A DNA stretch of 64,000 bases from Bradyrhizobium yuanmingense (GTDB taxonomy: Bacteria > Pseudomonadota > Alphaproteobacteria > Rhizobiales > Xanthobacteraceae), in the NCBI RefSeq assembly GCF_029167105.1, contig NZ_JARFML010000027.1, forward strand, positions 56,604-120,603, read 5' to 3'. A program made the position numbers and the translations under genes. Position 1 is the stretch's first letter. Every line of letters begins with the position of its first letter. The notes beneath the pieces are model-generated. The model searched no databases. It had not been told where the DNA came from and saw nothing but the letters and a program-made list of their open reading frames with translations. Shown piece after piece: positions 7,607 to 15,447 of this stretch.

Positions 7607-10192
7607 GTGCCGCCCCGTATCCTCCAGACATCGACCGAGCCGGCCGCGCTGCTGCCGGATCGCTTTCAGGCCTGGTTCGCAGCCCGCGGCTGGTCGCCGC
7701 GCGCGCATCAATTGGCGCTGCTGGAGAAGGCGCGCGAGGATCGCTCGGCGCTGCTGATCGCGCCGACCGGCGCCGGCAAGACGCTGGCCGGATTTCTGCC
7801 GACGCTGGTCGAGCTGTCGGCGCAGCCGCTGACACGCGACGCGGGCGCGAAGAAGAACCTCGTCTCCACCGGCCGCAGCGTGCAACGCAGCGGCGGCCTG
7901 CACACCCTCTACATCTCGCCGCTCAAGGCCCTCGCCGTCGACATCGCGCGCAATCTCGAGCGTCCGATCGCCGAGATGGGCTTGCCCATCAAGGTCGAGA
8001 CCCGCACCGGCGATACGCCGGTCTCGCGCCGTCAGCGGCAGCGGCGCTATCCGCCGGACGTGTTGCTGACGACACCCGAGCAGCTCGCGCTGCTGCTCTC
8101 CTCGGACGACGCGCCGTTCCTGTTCTCCTCGCTGAAGCGCATCGTGCTCGACGAGTTGCACGCGCTGGTGACGTCCAAGCGCGGCGATCTGCTCTCCCTC
8201 GGGCTGGCGCGATTGTGGCGCCTCGCGCCGCAGATGCGCGCGATCGGCTTGTCCGCGACCGTAGCCGAGCCGGAGCAGCTCGCGCGCTTCCTGGTGCCGC
8301 AGCCCGACGGCAAGGAGCGGGCAGCCGACATCGTCGTCGCCGGCGGTGCCGCGCCGCCCGTGGTCGAGATGCTCGATACGCGCGAGCGGCTGCCCTGGGC
8401 CGGCCACAGCGCGCGTCACGCGCTTCCTGAAATCTACGAACTGATCAAGGCCAACAAGACCACGCTGGTCTTCGTCAACACCCGCAGCCAGGCTGAGATG
8501 CTGTTCCAGAATCTCTGGAGCATGAACGACGATGGCCTTGCCATCGCGCTGCATCACGGTTCGCTCGACGTCGCCCAGCGCCGCAAGGTCGAGGACGCCA
8601 TGTCGGCGGGCCGGCTGCGCGGCGTGGTCTGCACCTCCTCGCTCGACCTCGGCGTCGACTGGGGTGACGTCGATCTCGTCGTCAATATCGGTGCGCCAAA
8701 AGGCTCCTCGCGTCTGATGCAGCGCATCGGCCGCGCCAATCACCGCCTCGACGAGGCCTCGCGCGCCGTGCTGGTGCCCGCCAACCGTTTTGAAGTCCTG
8801 GAGTGCCGAGTCGCCATCGACGCCATCGCCGAGAATGCGCAGGACACGCCGCCCTTGCGCACGGGTGCCCTCGACGTGCTGGCTCAGCATGTTCTGGGCT
8901 GTGCCTGCGGCGAGCCGTTCTTCAGCGATGAGCTCTACGGCGAGGTCCGCACGGCCGCGCCCTACGCCGAGTTGCCGCGGCAGGATTTCGACGATGTCGT
9001 CGATTTCGTCGCCTCCGGCGGTTATGCGCTGAAGACCTATGAGCGCTTCGCCCGCATCAAGCAGGACAAGGAGGGACGCTGGCGCGTCGCCAATCCCAAG
9101 GTGCGGCAGAGCTATCGCATGAATGTCGGCACCATCGTCGAGGACGACATGCTGAAGGTGCGGCTGGTGCGCTCGCGCGGCGGCGGCACGGGATCCACGG
9201 GCGTGATCGCGCGCGGCGGCCGGCTGCTCGGCGAGATCGAGGAGGCCTTCATCGAGGGCCTTTCGCCCGGCGACACCTTCGTGTTCTCCGGGGAGGTGGT
9301 GCGCTACGAGACGCTGGTGGAGGATCAGGTCTATGTCTCGCGCGCACATGACAAGGACCCCAAGGTGCCGTCCTACATGGGCGGCAAGTTTCCGCTCTCG
9401 ACCTATCTCGCCGAGCGCGTGCGCCGCCTGCTCGATAATGGCCGCGCCTGGGGCGGCTTGCCGGAGCAGGTGCGCGACTGGCTGTCGCTGCAGAAGGACG
9501 TCAGCCAAGTGCCGGCAGTCCGGGAGCTCCTGGTCGAGAGCTTTCCGCGGGCCAACAAGCATTATCTGGTCTGCTACCCGTTCGAGGGCCGCCTCGCGCA
9601 TCAAACCCTCGGCATGCTCTTGACGCGGCGGCTGGAGCGAGCCCGCGCGCGGCCGCTCGGCTTCGTCGCCAATGAATATGCCGTGGCGATCTGGGGGCTT
9701 GGCGATCTCTCCTTCATGATCCGCGATGGGTGGATCGATCTCAACGCGCTGTTCGACCCTGACATGCTCGGCGATGATCTCGAAGCCTGGCTCGCCGAAT
9801 CCGCGCTGATGAAGCGCACCTTCCGCAACTGCGCGATCATCTCCGGCCTGATCGCGCGCCGCCACACCGGCGAAGAGAAGAGCCGCCGCCAGGTGCTGTT
9901 CTCGACCGATCTCGTCTACGACGTGCTGCGCAAGCACCAGGCCGATCACGTCCTGCTCCGCGCTGCGCGCGCCGATGCCGCCACCGGCCTGCTCGATTTG
10001 CGCCGCCTCGGCGACATGCTGATGCGCATCCACGGCCGCATCACGCACCGGGAACTCGATCACGTCTCCCCGCTCGCCGTGCCCGTGATGCTGGAAATCG
10101 GCCGCGAGTCAGTTTATGGCGAAGCTGCAGACGAGCTCTTGGCCGAAGCCGCCGACGAGCTCGTCAAAGAGGCGATGGATAGAAGCGGGTAA
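7607..10192 (+). CDS. Lhr-type DEXH-box DNA helicase (ligase-associated DNA damage response)
   Basis: An 861-residue superfamily 2 helicase of the bacterial Lhr-like, 'ligase-associated DNA damage response DEXH helicase' family. Walker A APTGAGKT is at residues 52-59, DELH at 182-185, SAT motif in GLSATVAEPEQL, motif IV-VI region with LVFVNTRSQAEMLF, SSLDLGVDWGDVD and QRIGRANHRLDE. After the two RecA domains come the winged-helix and Lhr-specific C-terminal regions. The start is GTG 7607 (VPPRILQTST), and no ATG gives a complete N terminus. pdeM follows 3 nt after the stop, forming a two-gene repair operon. Confidence 0.92.
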   Translation: MPPRILQTSTEPAALLPDRFQAWFAARGWSPRAHQLALLEKAREDRSALLIAPTGAGKTLAGFLPTLVELSAQPLTRDAGAKKNLVSTGRSVQRSGGLHTLYISPLKALAVDIARNLERPIAEMGLPIKVETRTGDTPVSRRQRQRRYPPDVLLTTPEQLALLLSSDDAPFLFSSLKRIVLDELHALVTSKRGDLLSLGLARLWRLAPQMRAIGLSATVAEPEQLARFLVPQPDGKERAADIVVAGGAAPPVVEMLDTRERLPWAGHSARHALPEIYELIKANKTTLVFVNTRSQAEMLFQNLWSMNDDGLAIALHHGSLDVAQRRKVEDAMSAGRLRGVVCTSSLDLGVDWGDVDLVVNIGAPKGSSRLMQRIGRANHRLDEASRAVLVPANRFEVLECRVAIDAIAENAQDTPPLRTGALDVLAQHVLGCACGEPFFSDELYGEVRTAAPYAELPRQDFDDVVDFVASGGYALKTYERFARIKQDKEGRWRVANPKVRQSYRMNVGTIVEDDMLKVRLVRSRGGGTGSTGVIARGGRLLGEIEEAFIEGLSPGDTFVFSGEVVRYETLVEDQVYVSRAHDKDPKVPSYMGGKFPLSTYLAERVRRLLDNGRAWGGLPEQVRDWLSLQKDVSQVPAVRELLVESFPRANKHYLVCYPFEGRLAHQTLGMLLTRRLERARARPLGFVANEYAVAIWGLGDLSFMIRDGWIDLNALFDPDMLGDDLEAWLAESALMKRTFRNCAIISGLIARRHTGEEKSRRQVLFSTDLVYDVLRKHQADHVLLRAARADAATGLLDLRRLGDMLMRIHGRITHRELDHVSPLAVPVMLEIGRESVYGEAADELLAEAADELVKEAMDRSG

Positions 10193-10195
10193 GAC

Positions 10196-10906
10196 GTGAC
10201 GGCAGGCGCGCTGATTTCGGGAGATGTCGAGGACATGCGCGTTTCCAGAGTCACGATCAGCGATGTGACCTTCGCAGCCGATCTCTCCGGCGCGCTGTTC
10301 TGGGACGAGCAGCGCCTGCTCGTGGTCTCCGACCTGCATCTGGAGAAAGGGTCGAGCTTCGCCACGCGCGGCGTACTGCTGCCGCCTTACGATACCATCG
10401 CGACGCTCGGCCGGCTCGCTGCTGTCATCTCCCGCCATGATCCGCGAGTAGTCATCGCGCTCGGCGACAGTTTTCACGACCGCAGCGCGCATGAGCGCCT
10501 GTCCGCCGAGGACCGCGATGCCGTCGCCGCACTCCAGAGCGGCCGCGACTGGATCTGGATCTCGGGCAATCACGATCCCATGCTGCCGCGCGATCTCGGC
10601 GGCACCGTCGCGGATGAAGTCGCGATCGGCCCGATCACCTTCCGCCACGAGCCGACCGGCGCTTACGGCGAGATCGCCGGCCATCTGCATCCGAAGGCGC
10701 GCGTCTCGGCGCGCGGTCGCTCGATGGAGCGCCGCTGCTTCGCCAGCGATGGGATGCGCGCCGTAATGCCTGCGTTCGGCGCCTATGCCGGCGGCCTCAG
10801 CATCCGCGACGCTGCCTTCGCCAAGATCTTTCCGCAGAACGGCTTTGTCGCCCATCTGCTCGGCGACCGCCGCGTCCACGCCATTGCGGCGTCGCGCTGT
10901 TATTGA
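10196..10906 (+). CDS. pdeM: Ligase-associated DNA damage response endonuclease PdeM
   Basis: A calcineurin-like metallophosphoesterase of 236 residues (223 if ATG 10235 is used). The five metal motifs are intact: VVSDLHLEKG, ALGDSFHDR, WISGNHDPM, TFRHEP and AGHLHPKA. PdeM proteins are encoded with Lhr-type helicases and, in many genomes, an exonuclease and an ATP-dependent DNA ligase. Here only the helicase precedes it, 3 nt upstream. GTG 10196 would couple translation to the helicase stop, but ATG 10235 has the better ribosome-binding site (gggag), so the N terminus is uncertain. Confidence 0.88.
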   Translation: MTAGALISGDVEDMRVSRVTISDVTFAADLSGALFWDEQRLLVVSDLHLEKGSSFATRGVLLPPYDTIATLGRLAAVISRHDPRVVIALGDSFHDRSAHERLSAEDRDAVAALQSGRDWIWISGNHDPMLPRDLGGTVADEVAIGPITFRHEPTGAYGEIAGHLHPKARVSARGRSMERRCFASDGMRAVMPAFGAYAGGLSIRDAAFAKIFPQNGFVAHLLGDRRVHAIAASRCY

Positions 10907-11032
10907 GGCGCCGCCCGCATTAGGACAGCACCACGATCGGTATTTTTCCGGAATCGCGCAAAGCCCGTTGTCGGTATTAAGGTCCGCCCTCGCCGGGGCT
11001 GGAATTTCATCCCGAACAAGATTGCAACCGGC

Positions 11033-11058
11033 AAGGGGTCGCCTCGGGCGGCCCCTTT
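11033..11058 (+). terminator. Hairpin terminator after pdeM
   Basis: AAGGGGTCGCC, loop TCG, GGCGGCCCCTTT: an 11-bp stem with one G-U pair and a short T-run at its 3' side. It lies 127 nt past the pdeM stop and upstream of the next promoter. Confidence 0.6.
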
Positions 11059-11116
11059 CGATTCGCCACACGTGCAGAACAAATTAAGAACACTTTAGCA
11101 AGTCTTTGATATATCA

Positions 11117-11144
11117 TTGTGATTCGGCGCCTCGCCGATACAAT
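11117..11144 (+). promoter_or_regulatory. Sigma-70-type promoter for the 11177 gene
   Basis: TTGTGA (11117-11122), 16-nt spacer, TACAAT (11139-11144), in an AT-rich stretch that stands out from the surroundings. It sits 33 nt before the start codon of the small conserved gene. Confidence 0.5.
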
Positions 11145-11176
11145 ATCTAGCGTCTGTCCGACTTTGTGAGGACTAC

Positions 11177-11608
11177 ATGTCCACTATTGCCTTCGACCAG
11201 TTTGCCCTCACCCGGATCGCCGATTTCGCGCGCTCGCTGTCCCGGCTGCATCAGGCCGCGCGGCGCCAGAGGGTCGATGACGACCAGTTCGACCGCGAGT
11301 TCAATGCGGTGTGCCAGTCGATCTGGGGCTACACCATCGACGACGTCAGTGACGATCTGTTCTCGCCCGAGGACCATCTGTTTCTCGACACGCTGGACGA
11401 AGCGCATGCGCGCATCTTCGCGGCCGAGCAGGGCTATGACCTCGTCGGCGACCAGGGCATGCTGACGGATTGGTGGGGTTTCTGCTGGATGATCCTGGCC
11501 GAAAAGCGCGGCCTCCTGACGCCGGAAAACCGCGCCGCCGCGCGCGCCGCGATCGAGGAGAAATATCTGGCCGCGCCCAACGTGATCGGGGTGATCATCG
11601 GGAGGTAG
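11177..11608 (+). CDS. Conserved hypothetical protein, 143 aa
   Basis: A soluble, acidic, mostly helical 143-residue protein starting MSTIAFDQFALTRIADFARSL. Distinctive segments are EFNAVCQSIWGYTIDDVSDDLFSPEDHLFLDTLDEAH and TDWWGFCWMILAEKRGLLTPE. I recognise no domain. It is preceded by its own promoter-like sequence (11117-11144) and a gaggac site, is well spaced from both neighbours, and uses GC-rich codons like the surrounding genes, so it is a real monocistronic gene of unknown function. The 270-base gap upstream holds the terminator and promoter described separately. Confidence 0.7.
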   Translation: MSTIAFDQFALTRIADFARSLSRLHQAARRQRVDDDQFDREFNAVCQSIWGYTIDDVSDDLFSPEDHLFLDTLDEAHARIFAAEQGYDLVGDQGMLTDWWGFCWMILAEKRGLLTPENRAAARAAIEEKYLAAPNVIGVIIGR

Positions 11609-11621
11609 TGCCGCAAACTCT

Positions 11622-11705
11622 GTCATTGCGAGCGTAGCGAAGCAATCCAGAGTGTCTCCGCGGAGGAATCCTGGATTGCTTCGTCGCAGGGCTCCTCGCA
11701 ACGAC
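11622..11705. repeat. Intergenic palindromic repeat, family D
   Basis: gtcattgcgagcgtagcgaa ... ggattgcttcgtcgcagggctcctcgcaacgac; the two halves are inverted copies built around gcaatcca/tggattgc. A second copy lies at 36791-36878. It fills the gap between convergent genes and may double as a bidirectional terminator. Confidence 0.8.
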
Positions 11706-11725
11706 GGCACGGATGCAGCTGAGGC

Positions 11726-12538
11726 CTAATCCAATCCCGCCCGCTTGGCCGGCTTCGCGGCCGCCTTCGGCACCGACACATCCGGCAGCGGTTCACGCAC
11801 GATCTCGTTTGACGCCGGCGCGTCTGCCGACACCGTCTCGGCGCGCACCGGCGCCACCTTCATCTCGCCAAGACGTGCGCGAACCTGTGCGGTGAGACCG
11901 GGATAGGAGGCAACCGGGGTGAAATCCGCAGCCTGGTCGTTGCCGAGGCGGATGCCGGTATAGGCGACGAGCCCGTCGGTGGTGGCGATCACGTCGCCGG
12001 CCTTCAACGAGGAATCCAGCGCAAGGTCGACCGGGGCGAGGCCGACCGGTTCACGGCCGTTGCAGGTGCAATCGGCGCGCAGCGCCTTGCGATAGGAGAA
12101 CGCGTTCTCGCTGTCGGCGTAGCGCTCGCCGGTCTGTGAATAGGCCCCCTCGATCGACGAACCGAAATAGACCTTGGTCGCGCTGGCAGGACAGAACGCC
12201 TGACACATCTGCGCGGGTGAGACGAGGCCGCGCATCAGCGGAAAGTATTTCCCGTCGCAGCTGCGTACGCAGAAGGCCGGGCCCGAGCCGCCGGCCGCCG
12301 CCGAGCGGGTCGGCGGCACATATTGCGGCGTGGCGCCATTCTGCTGGCTGCCGAAGGGATCGGTGTAGGAGTTCGCCTGCGGCTGCGGCACCTCGCGCTG
12401 CGGCCGCTGCTGCTGCATTCCGCCGAAAAGGAAGTCGAACAGGCCTTCGGCGGAAACCGGAGCCGGAGCCGCAAGCAGTGGCGCTGCCAGGATGGCGGCC
12501 ACAAGCATCGCGCGACGCCGCCGGCGCGCATGGGACAT
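11726..12538 (-). CDS. DUF2865 domain exported protein
   Basis: A 270-residue exported protein with a basic signal peptide (MSHARRRRRAMLVAAILAAPLLAAPAPVSA), a Gln/Pro-rich linker, and a cysteine-containing DUF2865 domain: FCVRSCDGKYFPL, QMCQAFCPASATKVYFGSS and DCTCNGREPVGLAPVDL, the latter reading toward TTDGLVAYTG. The paired Cys motifs suggest disulfide bonds in the periplasm. The start is ATG 12536-12538; a TTG at 12550 would only add four residues. The family has no established function. It is alone, with convergent repeat DNA on its 3' side. Confidence 0.8.
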   Translation of the reverse strand: MSHARRRRRAMLVAAILAAPLLAAPAPVSAEGLFDFLFGGMQQQRPQREVPQPQANSYTDPFGSQQNGATPQYVPPTRSAAAGGSGPAFCVRSCDGKYFPLMRGLVSPAQMCQAFCPASATKVYFGSSIEGAYSQTGERYADSENAFSYRKALRADCTCNGREPVGLAPVDLALDSSLKAGDVIATTDGLVAYTGIRLGNDQAADFTPVASYPGLTAQVRARLGEMKVAPVRAETVSADAPASNEIVREPLPDVSVPKAAAKPAKRAGLD

Positions 12539-12754
12539 GACTGTACGCAATGCTTACTCCACCCGACGCAACTGAACCGGCTGGGACCGAGAGGTCTCAG
12601 CACACGATTCACCATAAAGCGGGATGGTAAATGAGCAGTTGAGCGGAGGCGGTTTCAAGACGAGGCGGTGGCCTCTTTAGGGCCAGCCGCAGCTTTGGAC
12701 GAATGGTTGCTTTCGGGGCACACTGAGGGTGACAGCGAAGGATGTTTCGCCGCA

Positions 12755-13318
12755 TCACGCCTTCAGGAATTCCGACGCCTTGTACAGCGAGCGGAACGGC
12801 AGGCCGGCCGCACCGAACGTGTCGGTGGCGCCTTCCTCGCGGTCGACCATGGTCAGCACCAGCACGACATTGGCCCCGGCCTCGCGCACCGATTCTACTG
12901 CCTTCATCGCCGAGCCGCCGGTTGTGGTGACGTCCTCGACGATGACGACCCGCTTGCCGGCCAGCGTCTCGCCCTTGGGCAGGCCCTCGATCGCGAGCTT
13001 CGCACCGTGCTCCTTCGGCTTCTTGCGTACGAAGAAGGCCGCGATCGGATGGCCCTTGATCCAGGAAATCTGCGCCAGCGCGCCGGCGAGCGGCACCGCG
13101 CCCATCTCGAGCCCGCCGATGAAATCGAGCTGGTCGTCCTTCAGCGCCTCGTAAGTCAGCTCGGCGAGCAGCGTCGCGCCCTCGGGGTCGAGCATGGTCG
13201 GCTTGAGGTTGAAGTAGAAATCGCTCTTGCGGCCCGACGCGAGCGTCACCTCGCCGCGGCCGAATGAGCGCCGGCGGATGATCTCGAACAGGCGGGCGCG
13301 GGAGGCTGATTTCGACAC
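12755..13318 (-). CDS. pyrE: Orotate phosphoribosyltransferase
   Basis: Catalyses orotate + PRPP to orotidine 5'-monophosphate in pyrimidine synthesis. The 187-residue protein has the type I phosphoribosyltransferase PRPP motif VVIVEDVTTTGGSAMKAV, the substrate loop FFVRKKPKEHG and the N-terminal SGRKSDFYFN signature. GTG 13316-13318 (VSKSASRARL) gives a normal family length; an upstream ATG at 13378 would add 20 residues of non-conserved sequence. Divergent from the GST gene. The 215 bases downstream to the DUF2865 gene hold no gene. Confidence 0.93.
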   Translation of the reverse strand: MSKSASRARLFEIIRRRSFGRGEVTLASGRKSDFYFNLKPTMLDPEGATLLAELTYEALKDDQLDFIGGLEMGAVPLAGALAQISWIKGHPIAAFFVRKKPKEHGAKLAIEGLPKGETLAGKRVVIVEDVTTTGGSAMKAVESVREAGANVVLVLTMVDREEGATDTFGAAGLPFRSLYKASEFLKA

Positions 13319-13504
13319 TGCGGTCCCTCGAACAGCGTTTTTGGAGGAGACGGAATTTATCCGCGACCGACGCGACATTCCAGAGGGGGCGTCTCCCGTC
13401 AACAGGGATCGGCCATCCCGGTCCGCCGGTTGTGATGGCGCAACCTTCTGGAGTAGGTGAGGGGGCAAGCCTCTTGGGGCAGGCCTTTTGGGGAAGGACA
13501 CGGA

Positions 13505-14131
13505 ATGACCATCGAGCTCTATACCTGGAACACGCCGAACGGCCGCAAGATCTCGGTCGCGCTGGAGGAGATGGGGCTGCCCTACAAGGTGATCCCGGTG
13601 AACATCACCAAGGGCGAGCAGATGGCGCCCGAGTTCCTCAAGCTCTCGCCCAACAACAAGATCCCCGCGATCGTCGACCCCGAGGGGCCCGACGGCAAGC
13701 CCGTCAGCATCTTCGAATCCGGCGCGATCCTGCTCTATCTCGGCGAAAAGACCGGCAAATTCCTGCCGAAATCGATTATCCAGCGCATCCCAGTCTACGA
13801 ATGGCTGATGTGGCAGATGGGCGGCTTCGGCCCGATGCCCGGCCAGGTGCACCATTTTATCGCACTCGAAAACGAGCAGGACCGGGCCTATGGCCTGAAG
13901 CGCTTCATGGCCGAGACGCGCCGGCTCTATGGCGTGCTTGACCGCCGCCTCGAGGGGCGCGAATTCGTCGCCGGCGAGCTCTCGATTGCCGATTTTGCCA
14001 TCCTGGGCTGGGCCTGGCGCCATCCTCGCCACAAGGTTGATCTGGCCGACTTCCCCAACGTCAAGCGCTGGTACGATGCCCTGATGGCGCGCCCGGCCGT
14101 GAAGCGCGGCATGGAGGCGAAGCTGGATTGA
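13505..14131 (+). CDS. Glutathione S-transferase, YfcG/Ure2p-like
   Basis: A 208-residue cytosolic thiol-transferase/peroxidase-type GST. The N-terminal thioredoxin domain has YTWNTPNGRKISVALEE, where the Thr-Pro-Asn motif is that of the Nu-class YfcG/YghU enzymes that reduce disulfides and hydroperoxides with two glutathiones. The cis-proline is in NNKIPAIVD and the gamma-glutamyl binding pair in FESGAILLYLGEKTG. The helical C-terminal domain follows (YEWLMWQMGGFGPMPGQ). ATG 13505 follows a ggggaagga site. The 48-base upstream open frame is dismissed. Confidence 0.9.
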   Translation: MTIELYTWNTPNGRKISVALEEMGLPYKVIPVNITKGEQMAPEFLKLSPNNKIPAIVDPEGPDGKPVSIFESGAILLYLGEKTGKFLPKSIIQRIPVYEWLMWQMGGFGPMPGQVHHFIALENEQDRAYGLKRFMAETRRLYGVLDRRLEGREFVAGELSIADFAILGWAWRHPRHKVDLADFPNVKRWYDALMARPAVKRGMEAKLD

Positions 14132-14140
14132 GCTTCGCTT

Positions 14141-14300
14141 ACCCTCCCCTGGAGGGGGAGGGTCGATCGCGCGAAGCGCGAGCGGGATGGGGTGATCTCT
14201 CCACGCGGGCACTGTTGGACGAGGAGAGACCGTCACCCCACCCCGTCACGCAATCTCGCTCCGCTCGATCGCGCGCCGACCCTCCCCTCCAGGGGAGGGT
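14141..14300. repeat. Intergenic palindromic repeat, family F
   Basis: Starts accctcccctggaggggga and ends cctcccctccaggggagggt; outer arms are perfectly self-complementary and inner gatcgcgcgaagcgcgagc pairs with the mirrored gctcgatcgcgcg. It lies between the convergent GST and LysE genes, where it could terminate both. Confidence 0.75.
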
Positions 14301-14312
14301 GAAGAAAGCGCC

Positions 14313-14948
14313 TCACACCCTCTTCGCTTCGACCGCCATCCGCACCGCGAGTCCCGCCAGCACGGTGCCCATCAGCCAGCGCTGCACCAGCAGCCAGCTC
14401 GGCCGGTTCGCCAGGAACAGCGCGATCGATCCGGCCGCGAGTGCGATCATCGCGTTGACGCTGACGCTGATCGCGATCTGGATCGCGCCCAGCACCAGCG
14501 ACTGCGTCAGCACGCTGCCCGCTGTGGGATCGATGAATTGCGGCAGCAGCGCCAGATACAGCATCGCGATCTTCGGGTTGAGCAGGTTGGTGATGAAGCC
14601 CATCGCGAACAATTTGCGCGGGCTGTCGATGGCGAGCTTCCTCACCTGGAACGGCGAACGCCCGCCCGGCTTCACCGCCTGCCAGGCAAGCCACAGCAAA
14701 TAGCCGGCGCCGGCAAAGCGCAGCGCGTCATAGGCGAAAGGAATGGCGAGCAACAGCGCCGTGATGCCGAACGCCGCGCACAGCATGTAGAACACGAAGC
14801 CGAGCGCCACGCCGCCGAGCGAGACGATTCCGGCCGCGCCGCCTTGCGTGATCGAACGCGAGATCAGGTAGATCATGTTCGGCCCCGGCGTGAGTACGAG
14901 ACCGAGGCTGACGAGGGCGAAGCCGAGCAGGGCGGAGGCGTGGGGCAT
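14313..14948 (-). CDS. LysE/RhtB family amino-acid exporter
   Basis: A 211-residue inner-membrane exporter with about six hydrophobic spans. The N-terminal LysE signature LTPGPNMIYLISRSITQGGAAGIVSLGGVALG is intact, as is the central FITNLLNPKIAMLYLALLPQFIDP. Family members efflux lysine, threonine, homoserine lactone or similar metabolites by proton exchange. ATG 14948 begins just before the first helix. No regulator gene is adjacent, and substrate cannot be assigned. Confidence 0.88.
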   Translation of the reverse strand: MPHASALLGFALVSLGLVLTPGPNMIYLISRSITQGGAAGIVSLGGVALGFVFYMLCAAFGITALLLAIPFAYDALRFAGAGYLLWLAWQAVKPGGRSPFQVRKLAIDSPRKLFAMGFITNLLNPKIAMLYLALLPQFIDPTAGSVLTQSLVLGAIQIAISVSVNAMIALAAGSIALFLANRPSWLLVQRWLMGTVLAGLAVRMAVEAKRV

Positions 14949-15047
14949 GAGCGAACCAGTGCGGGAGACGGTCCGGTTCTAGTATGCGCGGGATCGCGGG
15001 ACCATCGCGCAATTGCTCGGAGGACAATTAGGTTCTCGCCACGCGCG

Positions 15048-15131
15048 CTCGCTGTGCTCCCTCGCCCCGCACTTGCGGGGCTGGGATGAGCTTCGCTCGC
15101 CCTGAGAGGGTTGGGGTGAGGGGCTCTCTCC
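15048..15131. repeat. Intergenic hairpin-rich repeat, family F-like
   Basis: tccctcgccccgcacttgcggggctgggatgag followed by ctgagagggttggggtgaggggctctctcc; contains the ccccgcacttgcgggg hairpin. Part of the 500-bp gene-free interval between lysE-like and polA, which otherwise holds only the family B copy and short unassigned sequence. Confidence 0.5.
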
Positions 15132-15188
15132 CTACGGGCGGCAGGGCAATCGCATATGACTTGTGGCGGCGGTCTGCGCGCACGCCTC

Positions 15189-15318
15189 GTCCTTCGAGAC
15201 GGCGCTGACGCGCCTCCTCAGGATGAGGCTAATCAGCGTCAGTGCCCGTTGAAACTGCTGCCGCGCACTCCGCCCTCATCCTGAGGAGCCCGCCTCCAGC
15301 GGGCGTCTCGAAGGATGG
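15189..15318. repeat. Intergenic palindromic repeat, family B
   Basis: Second copy of the 7368-7500 repeat: gtccttcgagacggcgctga at the left, cctcaggatgagg and ctcatcctgagg as inner arms, and gtctcgaaggatggcc at the right. No gene is visible between 14949 and 15447. Confidence 0.75.
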
Positions 15319-15447
15319 CCGCAGGGAAAAACTTTCAAATGCGATAGCCCTGTTACGGGCGGTCGTCGATAGACCTGTACCCCCTCACCCGGATCGCATC
15401 TGACGATGCGATCCGACCTCTCCCCGCAAGCGTGGAGAGGCAGATCC

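Noticed and set aside
7586..10063. 825-codon open frame opposite the Lhr helicase
   Set aside because: High-GC antisense shadow of a conserved helicase; Arg/Ala/His-rich composition with no recognisable domain.
12755..14236. 493-codon frame fusing an upstream region to PyrE
   Set aside because: Only the last 187 codons match orotate phosphoribosyltransferase; the rest is antisense to the GST gene.
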